Shown one piece after another: positions 1-11,500 of a stretch of 64,000 nucleotides of DNA (the stretch's first letter is position 1; the number at the start of each line of letters is the position of its first letter). Below the pieces are notes generated by a model that did not search any database, was not told the origin of the DNA, and worked only from the letters and a program-made list of their open reading frames with translations. The translations under genes and the position numbers were made by a program. Source of the stretch: Notospermus geniculatus (Eukaryota; Nemertea; Pilidiophora; Heteronemertea; Lineidae); contig NMRB01000849.1 of the NCBI GenBank assembly GCA_002633025.1, positions 192,182 through 256,181 of the forward strand, in the 5' to 3' direction.

Positions 1-530
1 CCTGCTTTCCCTGAGAGCCCCTGAAAACCGGAACGGGCCGAAAAAGTCGACGCATGTGGACCACACCCACGTGTTGGCGCCTCGAATCCTTCTTTTATAC
101 CCACCGACAGTTCTGCCATCTGCCGATACGCGCCGCCACGGGCAGTTACACAAATTTCCGAATTTGACAGGTCGTGCACGGAAAAAGATTCCAAATATCT
201 CAGGAGCTGGTGATAGGAAAATGGCGAAATGTCATTCTACTGCTGCTGGGTAATAAGGAACATGTAACTGATGTGTGAATAATGACTATTTTGATGGGAG
301 AATGGTTTTCGGAGGTGAGTTAAGTTGCCGATGATGTGAGCAGGTCATCCACTCGCGCTGCCCATGCCATGCGTTGCTGCTCATCAGCTGCTCATGCACT
401 GTTCACACACACACACACACGTGCATTGCATCCATTGCACTGCATCTGCATGCACCCTTGCTGTCAGAGGGTCTGCCACCGGCCCTCTGCCACGGCACTG
501 ATGGCCATAGCAAGCGCAGGCCTAGTATAC

Positions 531-1062
531 CAGTCAGGCACACTAACCCGATCGGGAAGTGCCTGCCGAACAGGAAGCAATGGGAAGCGCCGCAACTTCG
601 GGATGCGTCTCCCGATCGGGAGTTTTTCTATACATTCTCAGTGAAGTGTGTTAGGACCTGTGGTCCCCTAGTATAGTATCGAACCACAAGAACCTGTGGA
701 CGAACCACGTGTGTGTCTGTGTGAGAAAACAGGGCAAATAATGGTAAGTTCTATCAAAATATCTATGAAATCGAAGGGCAATCGATGATTTATAAACAAA
801 TCTCCACTTTCGTACCCTTTTTGAAAGATTTCTGGTGTTCCGCAACCGATCGCAAAGCGTTTTTTTGCATGGTAAAAGTACTCACCTCGGCAAATCGATT
901 AAAATTGGTCTGCACCTGCGCAAACGTGCGGAAATTACAAATAAAAAATTCCACAGCCCGATCGGGAAGTAAATTCCCGATCGGGATGCGTCTGACACAT
1001 CCCGAAGTTGCAGAGCTTCCTGTTCGGCAGGCACTTCCCGATCGGGTTAATGTGCCTGACTG
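531..1062. mobile_element. TIR element with CCCGATCGGG-rich arms
   Basis: The left end reads CAGTCAGGCACACTAACCCG and the right end is its near-perfect reverse complement, with homology running about 80 bp inward and including CCCGATCGGGAAGTGCCTGC. TATA lies just outside each end (with one extra C on the left), compatible with a TA-target Tc1/mariner-like MITE. No transposase frame is present in the 532 bp. Superfamily assignment is inference. Confidence 0.7.
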
Positions 1063-4000
1063 TATACTGAACTCAGCAATACTTTGTGTAGGCCTATAGG
1101 ACTAGGCTAGCGGGAATACGGTAGCAGGGGGGCCTACATAGCAGGCCAAGTTATCCATCCTACCTTCAACGACAAAAAAAGCTGAGTGCATGAGATTGAG
1201 ACAGCCAAAGCAACCACAAGGAGCAGAACTGGCCTGACTCCGACGAAGTTCAGTGCTGTGACTGTGTCATGTGAGTGCGACCTTCACCTGTGTGACGTGA
1301 GACGTGTGTCACTGTTGCGTGTTGTGATGTGACCACTACTTGTGTCACTGACCGCACTGTCATCATCATCGTTGATGTTCGTTGCCTACGGGTACGGTAC
1401 ATACATACATGTACAAACCCATCATGAGAACATGACGTCATGATATGCCGCCTTGTAGAGGCCTAGCCTATGCTATTCATTCATGGTTTCCAGAATGCAA
1501 CTTCAACAGCAATATCTGGCAATAGCTCTCTCATCTCGAGTGGAGAGCCCTAGGCCTAGTGATGGGAAGACCCAAGTGTAGGCCTAGGTCTAAGTCGATT
1601 CAATTTTCTTTCATGTCAATTTCATTTCAGTGTACCGTTTCTGTATAAAACGTCAGGCCTACTTGTTATTTTAAGCCTGTAATCATGAAGCAAGTCTTAT
1701 TTTTTCCAGAATGGGGTCCAATAATGCTATAGCTCTAACTCGAGACTGATTCCTGAACACCTTGTACCCTGTTATACCTTTCCTATTATGTAAGTTACCA
1801 GTTGCATTATTTATTATTAGAAATCTCACATAAAAGAGTCCCCCAATTGACCTTGTAATGTTTTGAGTGTAGTCTGGTGTTCCTCACTCACTTCCCATCC
1901 TTGGTCAAATATGAATGACAGTCTCAAATATCGTCAGATTCCCATCCAACCCAGATGCATGATTAAAGCGGACTATTCGTGCTGAGTCAAAGATTCCACA
2001 GAACAGTTTCCGGAGCGGCCGCCGCATTTACCAGTTGTTGTTACAAATAAAACGGGTTGTTTTATTATTTTTGGTTCACTTTGGACAGACGCTAACAATC
2101 CAGTTTAACTCATGGTTTCAGATCCCACAGGATTCCAAGAATTGTTCAACATCCTTTACAAATGGGGTGTCAGACACAGATTTTGTTGTAAGGCTGGGTA
2201 TCACAAGGATATTCTGATACTGATCAGTCTAAAATGTGAATTCTGACAAGTGACTGAGTCTGAAATTGCACATTTCCTGTGTTCTTACTTAGCATTTATT
2301 TTCTAGGTCAGTGAATTGGAGGTTCCGCTCAGCATTTATAATCCCGTGATACATGTATTTCCTGTAGGGCGTCGTGATCTTGATTGAAATTCTTGTGACC
2401 ATTTGCTCATGTTTGTTATTATTCAAGATGTTGCATAATAAAATGAAACATCTTATACAACAATATCGTTGTGTACTCTCTACTATCAGAAATATATAAC
2501 GAGATGTATTTCTGGTACTATACAACTAGTATCATTCTTTATCCAAAATTGTTCTTTGAATCAGTCTTTCTGTCAGCCTTGACGTGATATTGGATCTCCT
2601 TTAAAAAGAAGATTTGAATGTTCTTTCCTAGGACTCAAACTCAGCAGTGAGTAAATTTCTGATACTACTCTTCCTATAATATTCCTAGCAAAATAGTCTC
2701 CTGTGTCTGTGATCAGATGACTGCAAACCAAGCCTATGTGAAAACTCTGCTGAGAAAATCAAGGTGAAATCATGACAATGATACTGGTAATCATTCTCCT
2801 GCTGTGCTTCGTGACCTCAACATGCTCAGAATGCATTTCCCCAAGTTCAAGGATATAAATGCCTTTATGAATGTGCATGGTTTCATTAGATCTGGCTGTG
2901 TGTCATTGTAGCTATTAAAGTATTGGATAAAGAAAACATTAAATATGATTAAATGGTTTACATATTTCAAGTATTTACCGAGAATATTTGTCGGAGACTA
3001 AGCCTTTGGGATCAATAAATGATTTTAAAGGTACCGGTACAATACTATCAGCATTGAAATAGACTTGTTAAAATACGTCTTGCGTCTATGCAGTCATGTT
3101 TATGTTCATATTTCAAATACTAGGCTATACCCGTTCAGTGGGGAGCTGCTAAATTCATGTGAGTGCTTGGGAACGTAATGACGTCATGTACTTGTTTGAG
3201 TGGCATAATGACATCATTTCATCACATGACGTTGCTGACGTCACGAATGACGTGATGGCAATCTCGTTGACGTTATGACATCAAAAGCCCTGACCAGCAT
3301 TGTTATTTTCGTCAATATCATGATATTTCGAAAACTATGTAGGTCATATCAAAATTCAGGCTTCGTAAGGACACTTCCCTGGTCTGTCTGCATGTGCATA
3401 CCAAGTTTGGGGGCGATCCATTTGTCATTCCCGGAAAAAATCGCAAACGAACAAACTCTTCTCAAATTTTAGTATGATTTACCATGGATACTTGTCAGAG
3501 GCTAAGACTTAGTGATCCACAAATGTACAGGCGGTTAAATGAACAGGCGGTTATTTTTCAAACAGTAATTCAGTGCTTCACGTTTGAAATCTGCAGGAGC
3601 TCAATCAGTTGAGCTCCTCAAAGTTTCGAGGAGAGCTGTTCACACTCGTGAAGGAGAGCTGTTCACAATCGTGCCTGAATTATAAGGATGCCGAGGAGCG
3701 TGGTCAATCGAGCTCGTCGGTGCAATTTTGCGGGCGCGAGCGTGATCGCACCCATCTTACGTGAAGCACTGGTAATTTTGATTAAGTACAACTTGCTGTG
3801 TCGACAGCAAAAAAAAAGGCTGACAGTTGCTTGACTTGACATCCAGGAGAAACCCCCATATTTGACCCCTCGTTCCACAGAGCAAGAACCCAATTGTACT
3901 GTTATTCCTGGTATCACATCGTCATCATCAGCAGCACTGTCGGAACTGGCGTCTGCTTGCTGCTACGATCTATTAGCCGACAGAGGATGAGTCCTTATTG

Positions 4001-4338
4001 ATTTTCTGGTCTGGCTGGTTTATTTCGGCGCAAAGCCGTCTTGTGTGGAGGGGGATTCTCGATGGGAGCTTGACATGCGATAGCTTCCTGCCGTGGCTTA
4101 GGGTCTGTTCATACACGTATGAACTTGTCCTTCTCATCAGTTGGGCTTCATGGGGGGGGGGGGCGCGAATGGGAATGTCTGTTTTGAGAACCAGTGTCTC
4201 ATCAATCATTGACAATTGGATGTGTATTGTTAGTTCCCTACAAATTGCCGTGACTGTTGACAGGCTGGGAGAGGGTTGAAGCCGTGGATGGTTGACTCAT
4301 ATAATAGTTGTACATTTTCGTACATGTAGCACAGGACT

Positions 4339-4627
4339 TATCCCTTTAACACTCAAAAGGCCCGTGGACGCCCGCTTCAGATTTCCTCAAAACGCCCGTG
4401 GACGCCCAGAGACTTGTGCTGCCATCTGAGGGGAAAATAATGAACTAAAATATTTTTCCACCTGCGCTGATTTTCTGAGCCGAACTGCAGCTCTTGACAT
4501 TGTTTTGCCCGTTTACTGATGTTTAGTAAATTTTTTTCTTGTTGAAAACGCTCATTTTTCCAAACCCTCTCCAGGAACAGATGGATAAAAAATTACATGT
4601 ACGTAAAGCGTGAGTGCTAAAGGGTTA
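4339..4627. mobile_element. Probable TTAA-type MITE
   Basis: The ends read CCCTTTAACACTC and GAGTGCTAAAGGG as an imperfect inverted repeat, next to TTAT on the left and TTAA on the right. The interior contains a direct repeat of CGCCCGTGGACGCC. Ends of the CCCTTT type beside TTAA suggest a piggyBac-derived MITE, by analogy with the cleaner example at 29004-29138. Confidence 0.45.
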
Positions 4628-5178
4628 ACCTAGAACTGGCATTGACCTGGTGGAGGAAAGGCTCCTTCGCACCTCAGAAATATGAACCTTGCTTGTGAAA
4701 AGCCACTGTGTCATCATGGTCAATGGCTGTTGTGTTTATATCTCACATTCCGGCCAAGAGCTTATTGTTGGGTTGTGACTGAAGGAGCCAACACAAGTCA
4801 TTCAGTGGTGTAGGTCAAGAATGTCAAACTTGTTCAAAAGGCTCATTCTGGGGTTGTGTGTTCCGGAATATCACAAGAATTGTACTGATTGTCCCAGAAG
4901 TGGAGTAGCAAGCATGGAAGGATCGATCAGATTCTCTTCGTGTATTAGTCCCAGTTACTGACAGCCAAAATATGTACCGGATTTTGTCGTACTTGATATT
5001 CAACACTTCAGTGTCACTTGAGATGTCTGTAGGGGCAAAATTATCATTCTAAACTACTTGGCAGTTTTCAAGTGTTGCTGGTAATGATGGAAAGTCTTGT
5101 AATGGTGTGTACAGAGTGAATAAATCGAATGTGCAGACTATCCAGTAAAAATCCAGTGGTGAAAATCACCATGGCTTT

Positions 5179-5486
5179 TAACACGTTCACTGCCATGGCC
5201 AAAATATCATTTCCATCCGCCACTGCCATGACCCCCAGGCCTATTTCAAGTTTATTTCATATTGCCAACTACGAGTCATAGCTGTACGCCCTCTAGCGTG
5301 TTCCCATACATCTGGTCAATCCCCACTTCCAGTATGATCATTGGAAGGCTCTTCGTCATTGCCAAGCTTATCAACATTAACAGAAAATGCTTTAGCCCTA
5401 CTACGAGTACCGGTATACTCGTAGCTGGCAATGGGGAGGAGATCAGCAACTACGAGTATAGTCGTAGCCGGCAGTCAATGTGTTAA
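5179..5486. mobile_element. Probable TTAA-type MITE with ACGAGTA interior
   Basis: The left end TTTTAACACGTTCACTGCC and right end GGCAGTCAATGTGTTAAAA form an imperfect inverted repeat about 300 bp apart. The interior repeats CTACGAGTA several times. No coding sequence. Assignment as a TTAA-target MITE is inference from end structure. Confidence 0.5.
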
Positions 5487-5597
5487 AATGTGTTGTCAAT
5501 AGTGTGTGGCAGACTAGGTTCATGCAAAGTGACCTGCCCCTCGCCTTATTTGCTCTTAGCCTTCATATCGGACTAATCGGTCGTATTCTTTTTGCAG

Positions 5598-8500
5598 CCC
5601 TCTAGCCTGTATAATGAGTGATATTGACTCCGTCCAGCAGTGGCTTCAAGATCTTCGTTGGATGACCGAATCAGAATGTATGACCGTGCTTCAGGGGAAA
5701 TCCTTGACACCAGATGGCGGTAGTCAGTCCCCAACGCCACCACCGAAGAGCCCAAAAGGTGAGAAGTTACCGAAGAATGTACCCCCGATATTTTTACCTT
5801 GACGAAATATATTTCTCGTTCTGATGTATATTTGGGGCATGAAGTAATAACGGGTTTCTAAAGTGAAAGACATAGCTTCCTACATTTACCAGACTCGAAC
5901 CCACGGACCCTCGCATAAGGCATCAATCGCCAGCAGTGGGGGGCAGCACGCCCTAGGCCAAATCCCCGTTTGATGTAAATTTGGAGGTTGGTTGTCGGGC
6001 GCTCTAAACATAGATAGCCTCTGTCCTTGTGCAAAAAAGTGTATTCATGACGTATTCATTGCCGGGTTCATTGCTGACTCACTGACATTATTTAAAATTC
6101 ACATACCAACTCGATCCTTTTCTCACTTTCAGAGCACATAGATGCAATACGAGGTCGTGCCCACATCATTAGCCTTGAGTTCTCAAAGTTGTTCAAGTGA
6201 GTATGTGCCATGAGCAAGCGTTAGTACATGTACATGCATTTCAAAACGGTGCCAATAACAGATTTGCAAGTATTCTAACCATGTATGTGAAAGTAAACAG
6301 ATCTTGTGTGCGAGATTGAGTTTCAAAGGTGTATCGAGTTACAAAATCACTCTTACTACGATTTGTTTTGTTCTGTCTAATTTGCAATTTTATACTCCAG
6401 CCAGCCTCAGGCAATATTGAACACACCAAGACTAGAGATTTTGATGAATTGTTGATCATTAGTTGTTGTACTGATGCTGTGATAATGACGCTCTGAGAAT
6501 CAATTAACAAAATAAGCAGATACACACACTGCCGGCAGTTCTCATAGATTCCACGCCCTTTGCTGCTGCTTGCATTCAGTCGTAGCTTTTAAATTCTCCT
6601 CGTTAATCTTTCCATGGCATTCAAATCACCAACCCAATGATACCTAGAGACCAGGGGTGGATCCAGGATTCTGGTAAAGGGGGGCACAGGAGGCCGCAGG
6701 GGGAGTGATGAAGGCAAGCACCGAAGGCGCGAAGCCACGGTGGGGGGTCTGGGGGTTCTCCTCCAGAAAATTTTGGAATCTAGAATGCCGTTGGTGCGAT
6801 TTCCCAGCATCTGAGGGACAAATTACAAGGCACTTCTGTATCAATTTGAAAATGGGCAATTTTTCTGACGTTGGTCACCGAAAAATAGGGGGCATGGGCC
6901 AGGTTTGCCCCCTGGATCCATGCCTGGTACTACTGTAAAGTTTCTCCAGTTTTGTCCAAATTGGAGTGATTTTGGGACAAAACTGCATGCTGTATCTGAA
7001 GTGACAATAATGAGCCAAGTAGAGGTCCTGGCTGTCAACACAGTATTTTAAAAGAATCTGCCAGTCATTGACTGTTTTCAAAATTCTACTGCCCATGGTC
7101 CTCCTTGATACTGCATGATTTATCTCTCTCTAACCCATAACCTCTGTGATTCTAACCAGTACTAATCTGTTCCAGGAGCAGTGAGTGCTCATCTTAAGCA
7201 CTGATGACCAGGTTTGTAAATCGTAACAATATCAATCACCGGGTATTACGTGTTGCGATCCCTCCTCCATGTCCTCCTACAGTGCACCCCAGCGGTGGTC
7301 CTTTGGTCAAAATTGAAAGCCTACTACATGTACCAGGGTTATATCTAGGGTTTCAGATGGGCACGGTGCGAACTTTGTAAAAAGGGCACTTTAACCTAGA
7401 AAAGGGCACTTTTCATTCGTGACGTTTCTACTAACGGAATTTGAGAAGCTTGTCAGTTATAATTCCAGTCAACAGTCAATTTAAGCCAGTTTCTAAGGTG
7501 ATATGACCAAAAGGGACCATGACAGAGGGTCTGGGGTTACTAAAACCTTAATAACAAAAAATAATTTTTTAGGGGCATGGCGCCTGGGGTGTTAAAAAAG
7601 GGCACAGCGGCGCCCCTTTTTAGCGGCAAGGCGCAGCGCCTCTCTAAAATGGCCTAGATATAACCCTGTGTATTCTGTAGAATAATGCTGTATCACCGTT
7701 CAGGAGCCATCCAAGACATTTTGTGACAAATTTTGGCATTCCTCTCATTCTTGACCCCAGGAGATGAAAGGTGGAACTATCCCTGACCATATTTTGATAA
7801 GTGCCGAGGTACATACTAACAGAAAATTCTCAAATGCAGTGGGGTGTACTGTAGTATATTGTCATTACACTTTCGTTGAATCATTGTAAATGGACATTGC
7901 AGCTGACATCATCAGAATGTGATCTGCATGTCCAGTTGTGGTGATGTAAAGGTCAAGGTCATGTATGTCATCCGTCCTTCAAGAGGTCATTTTGGTACAT
8001 TTTCCATACACATTCTACCATTTCAGGAGTACTATGTTGGCTGCTTCATTCACATTTTCACTTTATTTTTGCCCATACATGTATTTGCATGTTAATAAAT
8101 ACGATATTGTCCTGTTATATCGTTGCTTGTTTTTCCATTGCAAATTTATTTTCTAGCTTCTTAGATTCCATAGTTCTACATGACATCAAACCTTTTTAGC
8201 TCGTTATGGTTCAGAGGGGTTGATTTTCATATGTGACCTTCCACAGCAAAACCAGGCACATGTCGCTCAGAAGGTGAGCCTCAACGAACTAAGATGACAC
8301 CAGGAGAGAATGGAAGAAATAGACTGTTTCAGATTTCACAATACACAGACAATATTGAAATTGACAAACATTTGGTTTCAACTTGCCAAGCGCTAAGAGC
8401 GACATGCGCCTCGTTTTGCTGTGGAAGGTCACATACCGGTACGTGCATTCTTGTTTATGATATTAGGGACCCATGTTGTCGTTTGTTAGTAAAACCACAA

Positions 8501-11500
8501 TGCCAGTCACAGTGAGAGTGTGATACACCATTTCCAGACGCTACACCAACCTGTTCTACCCTTGTGTTCTACCGACAAGTACAATTGTGTGGTTTCTACA
8601 CCTGTCTGCCGATCTCCGACATCATATATTCACCGTCTAATAGCACAATAGACTGTCAATAATCCAACCCGTGTCAATTTCATTGTGTATCTCTGGTAAT
8701 GGTTTAACCCTAAACAGCCCAGTCAGAGGTAGCAATTGCCAACTTAGTAAGCAAAAAACTATAAAAGCACGTAACATGTTGAGCAATTCCTGCACCATAT
8801 TAGGAAAATTGGCTCAGGTTGAAAAATGAGTTCATTTCTTTATTTATCCACAGGAAACTTGATAAAGATCGTTGGCATCACATCCGTCGGAGCACCCACC
8901 GTCTTGTGGTCAACCTGCGTTCCCTCGTCCATGAGTGTGACAACGCCCTGCCCACATCGCCACCACACATCTGGGAGGTAAATACCGAGGAAAATCTAGC
9001 CAAGGGATTGGTCAGTTGGACCACCTCTAGGCTCTCAACCTTTTACTTAGAAAAGCTGTTCACCTGTTCCCTGTAGTTTTCATCTGGACTTGAGTTCCCA
9101 CTGCGACCATTTCCAACAAAACATGGAACTCCTTCTACTTGGATGATAAAGAACAGGGCTCGAAAATAAGGTTTTTCACCCTGGAGCTAAAAACAGCTCC
9201 AGAGGTGCTTTCACACTGGAGCACTGAGCAATTTCTCTGAAGCTGTTTGATTCAATGTATGTAAATTATGCCAGTTTTGCCCAGCACTGTTTTTAGCTCC
9301 AGACATTGCAGTTGTCTGGAGCAGAAGGCTATTTCCTAGGAGCTACATGTACATGTATTGTTCCAGAGCTCCTCCAGACTATTTTTGAGTCCTGAAGAAG
9401 GTCCAAGCGTATTTGATAACCGCGGCCACGGCAATCTTTGGTTGCCATTTCTTGATTGTATGACTTGACTTGCAGAGAATAGATTTTAAGAACCCCATGT
9501 ACGACCGTTGGCTGGTAAGTGGCTCGAACACATGAGAAACTCTAGTGAAAACAACCAGCCAACTAACGTCACCAGCTGTGAACACTGAGCCCCCCCCCCC
9601 ATCTCCATCCCCAACCTCTTCCCTAAATCCCACTGAAGCCAAGCATTCACGAAGCTCAGCATCCCCGCTTTTGCCAGATGACACCCGAACACTTCGCTAG
9701 CACTTCCCGCAGCACCACTTCCCTCCAGTGCATGGCTAGCTATTCCGCTGGCTAAACCTTCTAATCCACTGAGTACCCAGCCTCACCAGCCAAAAAAATT
9801 TTATTTGGTATTTTAACATGTGTGAGAATTGCTGTATTATGCTCTCTTGAAGTTAACCATCAGGCAGCAGAGTCAGGACTTTCAAAGTTGAGAGTCCTTC
9901 ACTTGACTGCTTGAAACTCGCAGTGCAGAAAGTTTAGGAATGTAATGAGCGATCAGCTAGTTCTGAACTAGTTTATTTGGTCTAGTTGAAAACGTCATAC
10001 CCGGTAATTTATAATCTAATGTCACTATTGGTTTCAGCAAGAAGAGATTATAATCGAAGGCTGTTCAACACTTCAAGATCTGACTCAAGAATTCTATGAC
10101 GATTCTCGCCAAGGTGATCATATCAGTGGACGTATTTATGATCTGCTGACATACCTTGGCCAGGCATTTAGTAAACTTGTGGATGGAGTTTTGGGGAGTC
10201 TCACTCAGGTAAACATCATTTCTCCATCATGAGGGGTGAATTCTTGTCTTCTGGTCAGCTGGGCCCCCCCCCCCCAAGGAACATCAGCATTTTGTCCGGC
10301 CATGACAAGGCTACCCAAATGCCATCTTGGTAGCCCTTCAACAGCAGTGGAGGTCATCATATAACTCAATAGACCTGATAGACTATTCTAGATCTTTGGT
10401 ACTGCCACTGGGTATCCATCATGCCAAGGCCAGTGCCAAAGGCCCATATGTTAAGTCCCATTACCCAGGGCCCATTACCCATACAACAACACCAGTACCC
10501 GGGTCCCTATTGATGACGCTTGTACCCAGGTCCCTATCTTCCGAGGCCTGTGCATGGGTCCCCAAAAGCTGAGGCCAGTTGCTGGACCCCCATGTGCAGC
10601 ACCGGTGAAATCGGAAGCAATACAAATCTTCCATCATTGTGTCTTTTCAGACCCTGCTCCATTGTGTCAACACAAACCCCAACATAAATGCAATAAAGTC
10701 GACCCTGCTGGCCTTAATCAGCCTCGGTCTTGACGGGGAACATATGTGCTATATCATCGCAAGAGAGGAAGGGGTCTCAGCACTCCTGGAGCTGTGTAGG
10801 AAGGAACTTTTTGTGACTTTATGGCCACATGCTCTCAGAGCGATCGCAACTGTGTGCTGTGTACCAGAGAGTGTCGTGGACTTAGAAAAGGTATGCAAAC
10901 AATCCAAAATCTGAGGAGTTTCGTTGTCATAGGATTTTGGATTGGGAAGGTTTTGTGAGTGACTGAGCAAAGTCAGAAACATTGTCACGACAGGTGGCGC
11001 TCGTACCTCGCACTGACCTGTCACTGCGCACTCACGGCATCATGGGAAATTTTGGGACTACTTGTTGCATTTTCAAGATGGCGGTCGATACCCCAGTTCA
11101 TGTCCATGTCTTCCTCGTAACCCAAATATCATCCTTTTCTTCTCAACAATGTCATATCTATGACAATTTCTCATCAGAAATGAAATATCAGTCAATTATT
11201 TGCAAAGTTTGCAAGAAATAAGCCTCATATCGCTATTTTCCTAGGATTTACGTTTGTGGCGCAGTAGATCACGTGATTACCCAGTTCAAGTTGTGATTTG
11301 GCTCGCGTATTTAGTAACTAACAAAATTTTGGTGTGATGTGGCGCACACGGACACAGGTTGGTGCGTGCATACCGAGCGCCGCCTAGCGCCGACCTGTGA
11401 GACACAATGAAGTCAGAAATACATGTAACGTTTGAGATGGTCAGTGTTCCCATGTTGATATCACGTGGTGATTTCATCTCCTTAATCTGCATCTTTCAGT

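Larger units (their letters stand above)
1..5597. other. Upstream spacer without recognised gene
   Basis: No stretch here translates to a protein family I recognise; the open frames are short, lack flanking splice logic and have no family resemblance. It holds a CA-type microsatellite near 403-421, a TIR element at 531-1062, two probable MITEs (about 4339-4627 and 5179-5486) and otherwise AT-rich unique sequence. A non-coding first exon of INSC should lie somewhere in this stretch, because the first coding exon of INSC at 5598 begins with a splice acceptor, but I cannot place it. Confidence 0.6.

Noticed and set aside
400-425. CA run as a regulatory Z-DNA element
   Set aside because: A short ordinary microsatellite with no gene nearby to support a role.
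6589-7096. Overlapping 60-77-codon frames on both strands
   Set aside because: They lie in a repeat element in INSC intron 2 and have no family resemblance.
10749-11024. Minus-strand frame repeated at 22675-22950
   Set aside because: Its conservation between copies is due to the INSC exon 5 on the other strand.
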